64,000 bases of DNA from positions 1 through 64,000 of the forward strand of contig NZ_SJPH01000009.1 in assembly GCF_007859815.1 (NCBI RefSeq). Reading direction: 5' to 3'. Positions 35,364 through 44,684 of the stretch are shown in pieces (positions within the stretch are counted from its first letter, which is position 1; every line of letters begins with the position of its first letter). A program made the position numbers and the translations under genes. Source of the DNA: Botrimarina hoheduenensis. GTDB lineage: Bacteria; Planctomycetota; Planctomycetia; Pirellulales; Lacipirellulaceae. The notes below the pieces were generated by a model. The model did no database searches, was not told the origin of the DNA, and saw only the letters and a program-made list of their open reading frames with translations.

Positions 35364-35527
35364 ATGAGACCCACAGGCTGTGTGGCGGAGCTGGAAGCTT
35401 GGCACGGTCGCACTTCGGCGTGCTTCTAAGCCGGGGAGTCCGTTCGCACGGCGGCCGAACGTTTCGGTGTCGATAGCAGCAGCGGGAAGCGTTGGGGGCG
35501 TGAAGGGGGCGAAGACCGCCTCGCCGC
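35364..35527 (+). pseudogene. N-terminal remnant of a second type of IS630 transposase
   Basis: MRPTGCVAELEAWHGRTSACF then a stop; a shifted frame continues SVRTAAERFGVDSSSGKRWGREGGEDRLAA, the N-terminal helix-turn-helix of another IS630-family transposase. It is cut at the TA where the IS630 at 35528 begins. The C-terminal part of a related transposase lies at 50620-50923. Confidence 0.6.
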
Positions 35528-35778
35528 TAGAGCGGATTGCTCTTTGAGGTAACGAGGCTGTTGAGTTAAGACTGGGGCTTCCACGGACAGGAGGTCGGGC
35601 ATGGCGGCGTACTCATCGGACCTGCGTGAGCGGGTGTTCGAGGCGTATCAATCGGGGCTGAGCAGCCCGCAGGTGGCCGAGCGTTTCGGGGTGAGCTGGT
35701 CTTCCCCCCTGAAACAGAGCCACTCTGATTGAGAGAATCTCGTGCCGGGCGGTCCCCGGTTTTTGGAGGATTCTTTCG

Positions 35779-36057
35779 ATGAAGCGGACAAGGCACACGA
35801 CGGAGCAGATCATCGAGAAGCTGCGTCAGGCGGACGTGGTTCTTGGTAAAGGGGCGAAGGTCCCCGAGGTCTGCAAGACGCTCGGGATCACCGAGCAGAC
35901 CTACTACCGCTGGCGTCAGAAGTACGGGGGCATGGCCCCCGACCTGGCGAAGCAGCTGCGTTCGCTGGAGAAGGAGAACGCGAGGCTGAAGCGGCTGGTG
36001 GCCAATCAGGCGCTCGACATGGAGATCTTGAAGGAAGCCGCCAAGGGAAACTGGTGA
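35779..36057 (+). CDS. IS3-family transposase OrfA
   Basis: 92 aa: an N-terminal helix-turn-helix (TEQIIEKLRQADVVLGKGAKVPEVCKTLGITEQTYYRWRQKYGG) and a C-terminal leucine-zipper-like helix (LAKQLRSLEKENARLKRLVANQALDMEILKEA). It binds the IS ends. Its stop overlaps the OrfB start (GTGA), so OrfB may be made by re-initiation or frameshifting. Confidence 0.92.
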   Translation: MKRTRHTTEQIIEKLRQADVVLGKGAKVPEVCKTLGITEQTYYRWRQKYGGMAPDLAKQLRSLEKENARLKRLVANQALDMEILKEAAKGNW

Positions 36058-36923
36058 GCCCCGAGTGTAAGCGTGCGACGCAGCGTTACCAGTCGAAGCG
36101 TCAGACGCTCGACGCGGAGTTGCTCACGGAGATGCGGAGCATCGCGGAGAAACGTCCTTGCTGGGGCAGCCCTCAGGTTTACGAGGCGCTGCGTCGGCAG
36201 GGACGCGAGGTGAACCACAAGCGGGTCGAACGCCTGTGGCGAGAGCACGGGATGCAGGTGCCCAAGAAACGCCACAAACGGCTGCGTTTATCGCTAGGCG
36301 GGAGCGATAACAGCTGCGTGCGGAAGCGGCCCGAGTATCCCAACCACATCTGGAGCTACGACTTCGTCACCGACTTCACCGAGCGTGGGCGTCAGCTGCG
36401 GATGCTGTGCGTGCTGGACGAGTTCACGCGGGAGAGCCTGGCGATCGAGGTGCAGCGGTCGTTCACGGCCCGGCAGGTCCAGGATGTGCTGGGCTACCTC
36501 TTCGCGGTGCGTGGTGCCCCAGAGCACATCCGGAGTGACAACGGCCCGGAGTTCGTGGCCAAGAGCCTCCGTCGATGGCTCGACCGGGCGTGCGTGAAGA
36601 CGCTGTTCGTCGCCAAGGCGAGCCCTTGGGAAAACGGATACGTCGAGAGCTTCAACAGCCGCTTCCGCCAAGAGCTGCTGGACCGTGAGCTGTTCTTGGG
36701 GCTGGAGGATGCCCGGTGGTGCGTTGATCGGTGGCGGCTGGACTACAACCACCACCGGCCGCACAGCTCGCTGGGTCACATCCCTCCGGCCGAGTTCGCC
36801 GCCCGTTGGGCCGCTTCCGCTCCGGGCCCTGCTCAGCCTACGGCTTCGCAGGCCCCTCCGCTCCAGCTGCCCAACGAACTACCATCTAATCATCCCGATT
36901 CTCTCATAGCGAATGGCACATAG
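36054..36923 (+). CDS. IS3-family transposase OrfB
   Basis: 289 aa integrase-fold transposase with HTH_21 (RPCWGSPQVYEALRRQGREVNHKRVERLWREHGM) followed by the rve domain. The DDE set is visible: IWSYDFVTDF, HIRSDNGPEFVAKSL and SPWENGYVESFNSRFRQELL, then the YNHHRPHSSLGHIPPAEFA end. Starts at GTG overlapping orfA. The reading frame is intact. The tail runs through the right inverted repeat and is Pro/Ala-rich. Confidence 0.93.
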   Translation: MSPECKRATQRYQSKRQTLDAELLTEMRSIAEKRPCWGSPQVYEALRRQGREVNHKRVERLWREHGMQVPKKRHKRLRLSLGGSDNSCVRKRPEYPNHIWSYDFVTDFTERGRQLRMLCVLDEFTRESLAIEVQRSFTARQVQDVLGYLFAVRGAPEHIRSDNGPEFVAKSLRRWLDRACVKTLFVAKASPWENGYVESFNSRFRQELLDRELFLGLEDARWCVDRWRLDYNHHRPHSSLGHIPPAEFAARWAASAPGPAQPTASQAPPLQLPNELPSNHPDSLIANGT

Positions 36924-37493
36924 ATCGGGGGAAGACCACCGCCGCGTGAAACGGGCCGACGCCCGCCGGCTGATCTTCCTCGATGAGAGCGGGGTCCGGG
37001 TCGGCATGAAGCGGCTCTACGGGCGATCGGCCAAGGGCTGGCGGGTGGTCGATCGCACCTCGGGCGGACACTGGCAGACGCACACCATGACCGCCGCGAT
37101 CGGGCTGGGCGGCGTCGTCACGGCGATGGTGACCAAGCGGGCGATCAACTCGATCACGTTCCTCGGCTTCGTCGAGGAGTTCCTCGCCCCGAAGCTCACG
37201 CCGGGCGACGTGGTCGTGATGGACAACCTGGCGGTCCACCGGGTGAAGGGCGTCGAAGAAGCCCTCCACCGAGTCGGAGCCCGGGCGTGGTTCCTGCCGC
37301 CGTACTCGCCCGACTTCAACCCGATCGAGCAGGCTTGGTCACAGGCCAAGAGCTGGCTGCGGAAGAAGTCACCGCCGACCTTCGACCGATTGGTCGATTC
37401 AATCGGCGACGCCCTGCGTCGCGTCACCCCCGAACACTGCCGCAACTACTTCATCAACTCCGGCTACCGCGTTACGCGAAAGAACAAACCGCC

Positions 37494-38408
37494 CTAGATC
37501 GTCGGGTTTCTCTTAAGTCGCCGTCCTTTGCGGAGTAGTACCGCTAACAACAAGAGTCCAGCTGACCAGATGAGTACACGGCGCAAAAAGGAAGCTGGCG
37601 GTTTACCCGGCGACGGCGCGAAAAAATCTCCTCGCTTCTGTGAGAGCAACCATTCGAGCACGTTGTAGTCTCGGAAAGCAACAGCCCAGCAATTGTGGTA
37701 GTTGGCCTCGATGATTGTCAGATGAGTATCGCCGCCGGCTTCCTGAATGGCTGTCAAACTCCGAAGGATGCCATCGCTCGAAATCTTTGGGTCTTCCGAC
37801 GCATGGAAAGCCCAGATTGGTGTCTCGAGGAGGCTTTCTAGTCGGGATAACTTTCCTTCAGGCGAACCTAGGAGCGCCATACCGGCGAACCTCCCCGGAT
37901 AACGCATGCCCATCTCCAGACAGTCGGCACCGGCTCCGGAGATGCCAATCAAGGTCACCTGTTCCGCATTGATCGGCTTCTCGTTGATCAGCTTCTCGAT
38001 TAGCTGAGCGGTAACATCACCAGGCTGGGGGACACCATCAGGTTGCTCCTCTAGAAAGAAGCCTCGCTGGTCGGAAGGGCACTGCACGACCAAGAAGTAG
38101 AAATTGAACTCGTCAGCATCTTCCACTGAACTAAATACGGCGCCAGTATGCTTTAGGTGGCCCGAGCCAATCTCCTCGAACTCAACATCCCCATAACCAT
38201 GCAGCCAAACAATCAGAGGGTACTTGCGACCCGCCGTCAGTTTCGGTGGTTTGAAGAGATGGTAGATGTAGCTCTTGGTGCGGTCGTGTTCGTACTGGAC
38301 ATCGTAGTAATGCCGGTCGAACAGGCGGAGCACCTCGCCGGACGGAACCTCGTCGATCGGAAGCGAGGCAATTGCCATCACCATCCACAGGCAAGCCATG
38401 CAAGTCAA
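37494..38408 (-). CDS. Membrane-anchored alpha/beta hydrolase (prolyl-oligopeptidase/esterase-like)
   Basis: 304 aa. Short N-terminal signal-like stretch (MTCMACLWMVMAIASLP), a hydrolase core and a C-terminal membrane helix (FLRRVLIWSAGLLLLAVLL) with a basic end. The oxyanion strand is LIVWLHGYGD, the nucleophile elbow GISGAG (S157), the acid D206 in HASEDPK and the base H238 in ANYHNC. The active domain should lie outside the inner membrane. It is the last gene of a nine-gene operon. Its stop codon TAG is formed by the TA of the IS630 insertion plus the first IS base, so the original C-terminus may have been longer. Confidence 0.78.
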   Translation of the reverse strand: MTCMACLWMVMAIASLPIDEVPSGEVLRLFDRHYYDVQYEHDRTKSYIYHLFKPPKLTAGRKYPLIVWLHGYGDVEFEEIGSGHLKHTGAVFSSVEDADEFNFYFLVVQCPSDQRGFFLEEQPDGVPQPGDVTAQLIEKLINEKPINAEQVTLIGISGAGADCLEMGMRYPGRFAGMALLGSPEGKLSRLESLLETPIWAFHASEDPKISSDGILRSLTAIQEAGGDTHLTIIEANYHNCWAVAFRDYNVLEWLLSQKRGDFFAPSPGKPPASFLRRVLIWSAGLLLLAVLLRKGRRLKRNPTI

Positions 38409-38477
38409 TTCAACGAAAAAATCAATGAGATTATTGAAGCCAGATGGCTGACTTTCCCAAAACGCTAGCGGTACGAG

Positions 38478-39590
38478 TTAATCAACATACCCTGGCTCTT
38501 CGGCAGCCGCCGACGAGTCCTTCCGGTTGGAACGCATCATGAAAACAACCGGATCGACATCATAGGCGACCGTCTCCACCGAACCGTCTCCTAACAAGAA
38601 ATTGCAGCCTGCAGGGTGGTTTGATCCGAACGACTCGTCGTGCTGGAACCCTTCCCGATCAGCTATAGGAAGCAGCGGATGGCCGCGGAAGTGGCCGGTC
38701 CAACGCACCGTGTCGCTGTCGGCGCCGATGTAAAGGTGCTGGTTATCACCGAAGGTCGTTACCATCGCCCGGTAACGCAGCGGGTCAAGGTACTTTTCAC
38801 CGACGAAGAAGGTCTTGCCGAGCCCGTCTACGACGTCTTTGCTACGGGTGAGGCTTGCTTGGTAGAAGACGCCGGTTTGCGTCGCGCGGATGATCCAGAA
38901 GGGAGCAGTCTCCCAGTTCTCCTCGGCGTCGGCGATCTCGTAGGTACGGGGCCCCCAGTTCGCCTCCGCGTCCTCGGGGTAGTGGTCGCCGGCGCACCCT
39001 GCGTAGTCCCCTTTCCCAACGAAGTCGCTTGGGTAGTAGTTGCGATAACGCTGCGTGCGATGGTTGTAAGCGATCGGTTCGGCTGCGTTTCGTCTCCCGG
39101 GGCATTCAAAAAGTGGGACGCCGTGGGCAGTCATCTCCCCTCCCACCTTTATCTTTTCTTCTCCGTTGAGGCCTGATCCGATGTCATGGATCTTCTCGTA
39201 TCCAGCATAAGGAAGGAGGTTGTACGTCCAACCTCCTGGCTGCTCGCGACCCTTGCCACGGTCAGGATCGCCGAGCCACAAGAACCCCCACCCACCGTGA
39301 GGAAAGTGTTGCAGTGAGTCATCATGGAGTTGGATCGCTCGCCCGATGTGTCGCAACTGGTCGTGGCAGGAGAGAAGTCGCGTTCGCTCACGAGACGACT
39401 GAAGGGCTACGACAGCGAGCTGAGCTAAGAGAGAGATCGCCAAGAGGGCGATCAAGATTTCCAGAAAGGTGACGCCGAAACGAGGGTGTTGTGTTCCCTT
39501 GGAGCGTTGTCCTTGTCGACACTCAGGCCCATAGTGGCTATTCAAGTGATTCTCCTGTGGCTGACGAAAGCTATTCATGCCCGACTTCAA
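38478..39590 (-). CDS. DUF1559 protein with atypical prepilin-type N-terminus
   Basis: 370 aa. An unusually long N-terminal leader of ~38 residues precedes FGVTFLEILIALLAISLLAQLAVVAL, a pilin-like helix with E six residues after the G. The DUF1559 domain follows (LLSCHDQLRHIGRAIQLHDDSLQHFPHGGWGFLWLGDPDRG) and ends SNHPAGCNFLLGDGSVETVAYD. It shares the FPxGGWxxxWxGDP block with the other two operon members at 39866 and 42157, showing that the three are one subfamily. It overlaps the small membrane gene upstream by 20 bases. Confidence 0.88.
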   Translation of the reverse strand: MKSGMNSFRQPQENHLNSHYGPECRQGQRSKGTQHPRFGVTFLEILIALLAISLLAQLAVVALQSSRERTRLLSCHDQLRHIGRAIQLHDDSLQHFPHGGWGFLWLGDPDRGKGREQPGGWTYNLLPYAGYEKIHDIGSGLNGEEKIKVGGEMTAHGVPLFECPGRRNAAEPIAYNHRTQRYRNYYPSDFVGKGDYAGCAGDHYPEDAEANWGPRTYEIADAEENWETAPFWIIRATQTGVFYQASLTRSKDVVDGLGKTFFVGEKYLDPLRYRAMVTTFGDNQHLYIGADSDTVRWTGHFRGHPLLPIADREGFQHDESFGSNHPAGCNFLLGDGSVETVAYDVDPVVFMMRSNRKDSSAAAEEPGYVD

Positions 39591-39813
39591 GAGGCTCTGT
39601 TATCTCGTCAGTGCGAGGGCTCTCCTTCCAGAGCAATAGCCGGAGCCGTATGATAACGCACACCAAGAGAGCTATCGCGTTGATCGCGATCCATTGTGAC
39701 CGCGTCAGATTGCCGAAGCCGTCTACCAAGACTGAATCAGCCCCCTGAAGAACGCCTACTTGCCAAAGCAGCAGCAGTAGTGCGGCCAATAGAGCGATTT
39801 CGATTCTTCCCAA
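39571..39813 (-). CDS. Small two-helix membrane protein
   Basis: 80 aa with two hydrophobic helices (IEIALLAALLLLLWQVGVL and WIAINAIALLVCVIIRLRLLLW) joined by a short polar loop, plus a charged tail. It resembles, in layout only, the small membrane proteins at 41021 and 44681 in the same operon. Overlap with the downstream DUF1559 gene implies coupling. Likely an inner-membrane partner of that pseudopilin. Confidence 0.7.
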   Translation of the reverse strand: MGRIEIALLAALLLLLWQVGVLQGADSVLVDGFGNLTRSQWIAINAIALLVCVIIRLRLLLWKESPRTDEITEPLEVGHE

Positions 39814-39865
39814 GTCTGGCTCCTTAAATCTCGCTACGTGTCGCTCGATGCCAAAAGGATAACGA

Positions 39866-40882
39866 TCACGGAAGACTCACGTCGGACGGCTCGGCGCCTC
39901 TGCTTCCCATCGCCGAGAACAGTTCCATGTCAACGTCGTACGCCACCTTGTTGACAGAGCCGTCACAATGGACGAAGTTGCACGATGAGAGATGGGGACT
40001 GCCAAAATTCCAGTCGATCACATCTGCGGAATCGCCGTAGCGCATCCACGCGCTCTCTCGTTTAGCGTCTCGGAGGGGGGGGTGGAGAGTGTTAGTTGAA
40101 CGGGCCGTGTCCCGGTCGAATCCAATATACAAACTCTGGTCGTCGCCGTGAGAGTTTCCGTCCTTGTAGTGGGCTGGGGACAAGAACTTCTCTCCGCCGA
40201 AGAAAGTCTTGCTGAGGCCATCGGTCACCTTGGCGGGCGACACTTTGCTCCGCTGGTAGACCACGCCGTTATGCCCCATCGCCGCCCAGTTCTTGAAGAT
40301 GTCGTTTCCTTTAACCCAGTCTTTAGCGTCGGCATACGACACCGGACCGGGACTCCTCTGATCGCGCGGTTCCAGGCTGCCAATGTTGGCGGCGTAATCG
40401 CTCCGACCAGCCTTGTCGGTGTCCGCGATGTTATAGAGAGTGCGGGCGAAAGGCCAAGCGCGGACGAGTCGCCGCGAGGGACAGACGAAGACGGGAACTG
40501 GCGTCTCGAACATTTTCGCTCCTTCCGCGCGCTGGTCGATCGGCGCTAACTCGAGCCCCATGTCATGCAACGATACCTCTTCAAGGTAAGGGAGAACGTT
40601 GTAGCACCACCCACCGGGCTGGTCTGGCCCGTAGCCGCGTTTAGGATCGCCACTCCAAACACTCGACCAACCCCCGGTGGGAAAGTGTCCATGGGTGGTG
40701 ACGTGCAACTGCGCGGCGAGGCCTATTTGTCGCAAGTTATTCAGGCACTGCGTCTGCCTCGCCGCCTCCCTCGACATTTCTACCGCCGGGAGGGCCAACT
40801 GGAGAAGCAGAGCAATGATTGTGATAACGATAAGAATCTCGACCACGGTCATGCCTACGCGCGTAGATGCTGAGTTTCTCAT
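39866..40882 (-). CDS. DUF1559 protein with prepilin-type N-terminus
   Basis: 338 aa. The N-terminus RVGMTVVEILIVITIIALLLQLALPAVEMSREAARQTQC is a prepilin motif with M in place of F after the G. The FPTGGWSSVWSGDPKRGYGPDQPGGW block matches its operon neighbours. C-terminal SPHLSSCNFVHCDGSVNKVAYD replaces the usual HPGG with HLSS. It is probably exported and processed by a prepilin peptidase, although the gene for one is not in the window. Confidence 0.9.
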   Translation of the reverse strand: MRNSASTRVGMTVVEILIVITIIALLLQLALPAVEMSREAARQTQCLNNLRQIGLAAQLHVTTHGHFPTGGWSSVWSGDPKRGYGPDQPGGWCYNVLPYLEEVSLHDMGLELAPIDQRAEGAKMFETPVPVFVCPSRRLVRAWPFARTLYNIADTDKAGRSDYAANIGSLEPRDQRSPGPVSYADAKDWVKGNDIFKNWAAMGHNGVVYQRSKVSPAKVTDGLSKTFFGGEKFLSPAHYKDGNSHGDDQSLYIGFDRDTARSTNTLHPPLRDAKRESAWMRYGDSADVIDWNFGSPHLSSCNFVHCDGSVNKVAYDVDMELFSAMGSRGAEPSDVSLP

Positions 40883-41020
40883 GACAATGATTTCTCCTGG
40901 AGACGCCGTCGTGGCAAGGCTGATCCTGCTAAATGATGCCTACAGAACTTGGTCGTTTCGCGAACAGCAATATGGTCATGGTCAAGGAGGAAAAGGAAGT
41001 GACAAACACTTTGTCATTCG

Positions 41021-41368
41021 TCAAGACAGCCGTCGCCACCTACCCTCTTTAATCCCTTCGATCCTCTGCTTACGCTCTCGCGCCGACTTAAGCTGCTCCG
41101 CTTTCTGGCGAACTTCGGATCGTTGTTTCTTCCGCTCTTGGTAGTCGTCCCAAAGGCCTGGGCTCCATTTTATACTGACGAGGACAAACAATACGATCAC
41201 CGTCCCTAGAAACCGTGCTCCCCACGTCCAGTTGCGGAGGTCAAACGCCCGGAGCATGGTCCACCACGCCGCCGGGAACAACTGGAACCCGAGCGCAACC
41301 AGCGCTACGCCAAGGGCGATCTCAATCCAGGGTAAAGACAGTCGGTCGCTTGAAGGGTTAGCGTTCAT
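41021..41368 (-). CDS. Small membrane protein with basic C-terminal helix
   Basis: About 115 aa. Two hydrophobic helices (IEIALGVALVALGFQLFPAAWW and FLGTVIVLFVLVSIKW) precede a highly charged coiled-coil-like tail (YQERKKQRSEVRQKAEQLKSARERKQRIEG). Start 41368 chosen (MNANPSS...); 41380 is possible. It overlaps the upstream hydrolase gene by a few bases. Function unknown; the layout suggests a membrane scaffold. Confidence 0.68.
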   Translation of the reverse strand: MNANPSSDRLSLPWIEIALGVALVALGFQLFPAAWWTMLRAFDLRNWTWGARFLGTVIVLFVLVSIKWSPGLWDDYQERKKQRSEVRQKAEQLKSARERKQRIEGIKEGRWRRLS

Positions 41369-42167
41369 GTAAACTCTCAATCGACGGTACGCGATAAGTC
41401 AAGTTTCTTTTACGCTTCGTGAGTAGCCAGTCGAAAATCTCATTGTCGTTGTAGACTAGTGAAGTGACATTATGACCGGCTTCCGGAAAGATAGTCAGCT
41501 TTGCTTCACCGCCCGCCTGCCGGACCGCATCCACCATCCGTCGGCTCGAACTTGGGGGAACGAGCTTGTCCTTCGCGCCATGAAAAGCCCAAACAGATAC
41601 GTCTTTTAAGCAACCCGCTTTTGTTTCGTCTCCTCCACCGCAAACCGGGGCTATCGCCGTAATCTTACTTGGGGCAGTTTGCGCAAGTTTCCACGCGCCG
41701 AACCCACCCATGCTGTAACCGGTCACCGCCACGCTCGCAACACGGAACCGTTGCTCGGCAGCCTTGATGAGCGACAACAATTTGTCCGGACGCCAAGATT
41801 CACCGAGCGGACATTGCGGGGAGACCACAATCGCAGGCAAGTCGTATCCCTGATCGATGCGTGCAGGCAGTTCCATCAGCCTCAAAGAGTCCACGTCACT
41901 ACCCCTTTGGCCGGCGCCGTGAAGATACAATAGTAATGGCCAAGAACTCTCCGAAGATCGGATTTGTTTCGGCAAGTACAGTAAGCATGAATATGCACCC
42001 AGGGCGGTAGCGACCTGTTGTCCGGGTTGAGGTCGGTTACGCCATGCCGTTAACGAAGGCGTCGCCAGTTGCGCGGCCAACGCCAGCATGCTGAGCATGA
42101 GGAGTAGCTCAAGTCGTCCGAAACCCACCGACTCTGGCGTCGGTTTCACTTCTTCCTCACGGTTCAA
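41358..42167 (-). CDS. Membrane-anchored alpha/beta hydrolase (phospholipase/carboxylesterase-like)
   Basis: 269 aa with an N-terminal membrane helix ([20 protein letters not shown]). The hydrolase core has [14 protein letters not shown] (oxyanion), [12 protein letters not shown] (S152), [10 protein letters not shown] (D200) and EAGHNV (H232), so the triad is complete. The pattern is close to predicted peptidase/esterase proteins of the prolyl oligopeptidase clan. It differs in topology from the operon's other hydrolase at 37494, which is anchored at its C-terminus. It overlaps the GT2-DUF1559 fusion gene by 11 bases. Confidence 0.8.
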   Translation of the reverse strand: MNREEEVKPTPESVGFGRLELLLMLSMLALAAQLATPSLTAWRNRPQPGQQVATALGAYSCLLYLPKQIRSSESSWPLLLYLHGAGQRGSDVDSLRLMELPARIDQGYDLPAIVVSPQCPLGESWRPDKLLSLIKAAEQRFRVASVAVTGYSMGGFGAWKLAQTAPSKITAIAPVCGGGDETKAGCLKDVSVWAFHGAKDKLVPPSSSRRMVDAVRQAGGEAKLTIFPEAGHNVTSLVYNDNEIFDWLLTKRKRNLTYRVPSIESLHER

Positions 42168-43794
42168 GCGGTCCCTCCACCATTACGAATCGTACGGAGC
42201 CATCGCAGTAGGCCACGTTGCAGCCCCCTGGGTGAGGACCGCCGAATCCTCCCCCTCCCTCGCGATCGCTTGTCGGTACCGGTGAAACAGAACGGCGGAT
42301 GTCCTCGCTATCGCCTGCATACATGCTAAGTCGGTCGCCAGCCCCTCGGCCTGTCGAGTAGTCACTTCGCGCAAGTCCCTTCTCAGCAACTAGCAGTGTC
42401 TTGCTCATTCCTTTGTCAAGCTGGACTTCCGAGAGGATGACCTCGGACTTATTCGACGAAACGACCAAGTTGATCGCGTAATCGCTTTTGGCGACTTTTT
42501 CTGGTGGATTAGCGTTCCTCAGGGGTTGTGGTCCACTATAGGGATAAATCGAACAAGCCCTACGCGAAGAGCAATTGAAAACCTCTAGGGGCGACTGCAT
42601 CAGTTGCGTTAGGGAATGATTTTTTTCCTCGGCCGGTTGGCCACTCCCGAGGTCACGCAGAGTGCCTGCTTCGACAAAGGGCAGGACGTTGTAGACCCAT
42701 CCTCCCGGCTGTCTCACCCCGAATCCTAAGTCGGGGTCGCCCACCCATTCCTCGCCCCACCCGCCGGTAGGAAAATGCTGGTGCGAGTCGGTGTGAAGCT
42801 TGGCGGCAAGCGCCAACTGCTTGAGATTATTACCGCAGGAACTCCGGCGCGCCGCCTCGCGCGCCATCTCAACCGCTGGTAGCGAGATCGCTACCAGCAC
42901 ACCAATAATAGCGATCACCACCAAGACCTCAATCAGCGTGAAGCCAAGAGGAGAGGCGATAGAAACCGACACAGCATCCAGATCTTTGCCCGCCAGCCCC
43001 CGTTTCTTGTCGCCACTAGAATCTCGATCTACCTTTGCTCGTCGTCGCGAATAGCGCGCGATGCACCAGAGTGCCCACAAGCCGTCGCGAAAGCCGATCT
43101 TCTTGCCATCTTGATAGCTACGAGGTGAGTAGCGGATTGGCCTCTCTGTGACGCGCCATCCGGCCGCAGCTACCTTGGCGGTCAACTCGGGCTCTACGCC
43201 AAAGCGATCCTCTTCGATCGTCAGACCTTCCAGGACTTCCCTCCTGAACGCCTTGCACCCGGTTTCCATGTCGGTTAGCTGCAGCCCTGTCCGCCGGTTG
43301 GATAGCCATGTCAACAAGCGGTTCGCCATGCGACGAATCCAGGGGGCGCCTTCATAACGGCTTCCCAGTTCACGAGAACCGTAGACGACATCCGATTCGC
43401 TGTCCAAGATCGGCTGAACAACTTCTGGGATAGCCTCGGGGAAATACTCCAGGTCGGCATCTTGAATAGCGACCACTTGCCCGGTGCACGCGGCGAAACC
43501 TGAACGCAGCGCGGCGCCTTTGCCGCGGTTCCTAGGATGGCGAAGCACATGGACACGCCGCTCCGTTGAAAGTTGCCCCAAAACCTGCTGAGTTGCTGCG
43601 TCCGAGCCGTCGTCGATGACGACGACTTCAGCAACAATTTCAAGTTCGAGGAGTTTAAGGACGACCTGGGCGATGGTCCGGTGCTCGTTGTAAACAGGCA
43701 CGACCACTGACAACGGAAAAGAAGGGCTTTGCGAAGCGTCGTTCTCCCCCACAAGGGAGTTCTTTTCAATGAACGCATGGTTTGCGGCGGTCAT
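42157..43794 (-). CDS. GT2 glycosyltransferase fused in frame to a DUF1559 prepilin
   Basis: 545 aa from ATG 43794 (ATGA overlap with the upstream stop). Residues ~28-250 are a family 2 glycosyltransferase of the dolichol-phosphate-mannose synthase kind: [28 protein letters not shown] (~60-65), [13 protein letters not shown] (DxD ~111-114) and [16 protein letters not shown]. After a basic linker (~250-280) comes [35 protein letters not shown], a full prepilin motif with the cut expected after G284, then a DUF1559 domain ending [19 protein letters not shown]. Normally these are separate proteins, and the prepilin motif is N-terminal. Processing could release two products. Confidence 0.85.
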   Translation of the reverse strand: MTAANHAFIEKNSLVGENDASQSPSFPLSVVVPVYNEHRTIAQVVLKLLELEIVAEVVVIDDGSDAATQQVLGQLSTERRVHVLRHPRNRGKGAALRSGFAACTGQVVAIQDADLEYFPEAIPEVVQPILDSESDVVYGSRELGSRYEGAPWIRRMANRLLTWLSNRRTGLQLTDMETGCKAFRREVLEGLTIEEDRFGVEPELTAKVAAAGWRVTERPIRYSPRSYQDGKKIGFRDGLWALWCIARYSRRRAKVDRDSSGDKKRGLAGKDLDAVSVSIASPLGFTLIEVLVVIAIIGVLVAISLPAVEMAREAARRSSCGNNLKQLALAAKLHTDSHQHFPTGGWGEEWVGDPDLGFGVRQPGGWVYNVLPFVEAGTLRDLGSGQPAEEKNHSLTQLMQSPLEVFNCSSRRACSIYPYSGPQPLRNANPPEKVAKSDYAINLVVSSNKSEVILSEVQLDKGMSKTLLVAEKGLARSDYSTGRGAGDRLSMYAGDSEDIRRSVSPVPTSDREGGGGFGGPHPGGCNVAYCDGSVRFVMVEGPLEP

Positions 43795-44684
43795 AGCCTC
43801 GCCTCCTCGCCGGAAAGCAGTTCCCGGTTGACCGAGACGACAACCCCGTCGGCAACAACGATCTCTACCGGGGTGTGAACGAACCATTCGCGGTCACTAG
43901 GAAGCCGCGCGTGGCCTGAGTCTAACTCCGCGTCCGGTTCAGAATACGGTGGTGTCTCGACAAGCAGCACTTGCTCACCCTGGACGATCCGATTTTCATA
44001 GTCGGGCCGCACTCGCTCGCAATCGGGACAGCCGTGATGGTGCATGAGCACCGTCCATTCACCGGACGCCAACCCCGATGCCCCTTCTAAGACGCCAAGC
44101 AGTGGCAACCGCCTGCCGACCCAGGTTTCAGGCTCTAGAAGCACGAATTTTACTGTAGAAGCTATCGCAACATCCCGGACTGGTGAACTAAACGCCATCG
44201 CTACTCCTAGTGGGACGCCGATTGCCACCAATGCAACGGCGCCGACAACAACTCGCCTACCTGCTACGAAGAAGGGTTCCTTGCACCCTGTTGCCCGCGT
44301 CCAGAGCAAGGCAACGACTGCCGCAAAGTCGATGAGCAGAGTCAAGCGTGGATCGACGGCGATGGCCCCAAAGCAACCACAAGACTGTTCGCCGACTAAA
44401 ACGCTCCGCAGAGCAATCAAGGCAAACCCGGTGAAGATCACAATAGCGGCGTTATGCACGTGCGACCGCCAGAGGCCCAGAAGCAGTACGACTCCGAACG
44501 CCATCTCCGCTTGCACGGCCAACAGTCTTGCTGCAAATGGCCACCCGTCGAACATCGCCTCAGCAGAACCCGCCGGAGAAAGCCCTTTGGCGAAAGCAGC
44601 GACGACCAGCAGAACACCAAGGAAGATGCGGACGATGCTCCCTGCCACAACCCGCCTCGGAGCTTGCAGGTTATCGGAAGTCAT
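43791..44684 (-). CDS. MauE-like membrane protein with thioredoxin-like C-terminal part
   Basis: 297 aa. Residues ~15-170 contain four or five membrane helices in the MauE/DoxX arrangement, with the conserved GEQSCGCFG (Cys ~102/104). The soluble tail has a beta strand and [13 protein letters not shown], a CxxC redox pair at ~219-222, like thioredoxin-type proteins. It would move electrons or disulfides across the inner membrane. Its place next to exported pseudopilins suggests a role in their folding. The overlap with the small gene upstream and the fusion gene downstream (ATGA in both cases) shows tight coupling. Confidence 0.8.
   Translation of the reverse strand: MTSDNLQAPRRVVAGSIVRIFLGVLLVVAAFAKGLSPAGSAEAMFDGWPFAARLLAVQAEMAFGVVLLLGLWRSHVHNAAIVIFTGFALIALRSVLVGEQSCGCFGAIAVDPRLTLLIDFAAVVALLWTRATGCKEPFFVAGRRVVVGAVALVAIGVPLGVAMAFSSPVRDVAIASTVKFVLLEPETWVGRRLPLLGVLEGASGLASGEWTVLMHHHGCPDCERVRPDYENRIVQGEQVLLVETPPYSEPDAELDSGHARLPSDREWFVHTPVEIVVADGVVVSVNRELLSGEEARL

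Larger units (their letters stand above)
35697..36938 (+). mobile_element. IS3-family element (1.24 kb, complete)
   Basis: Imperfect inverted ends TGGTCTTCCCCCCTGA (35697) and the complement of TCGGGGGAAGACCA (to 36938) enclose orfA and orfB. No target duplication, because the flanking IS630 DNA is deleted on insertion or afterwards. Related partial copies are at 1-118 and 50161-50619. Confidence 0.88.
35528..37496 (+). mobile_element. IS630-family element, interrupted by an IS3 element
   Basis: Inverted ends TAGAGCGGATTGCTCTTT (35528) and the complement of AGAACAAACCGCCCTA (37496) match the intact copy at 50968-51992, with TA at both ends as expected for this family. An IS3 element (35697-36938) replaces 288 bp of the transposase gene. 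Confidence 0.85.
35601..37497 (+). pseudogene. IS630 transposase split and deleted by an IS3 insertion
   Basis: Residues 1-32 (MAAYSSDLRERVFEAYQSGL..., helix-turn-helix) are encoded at 35601-35696. The gene resumes after the IS3 at 36939 with RVKRADARRLIFLDESGVRVG, the first DDE Asp, followed by VVMDNLAVHRVKG (second Asp) and PYSPDFNPIEQAWS (Glu). Comparison with the intact copy shows that the bases between (51823-51536 there) are missing, about 96 codons. The stop is TAG at 37495-37497. Confidence 0.85.
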
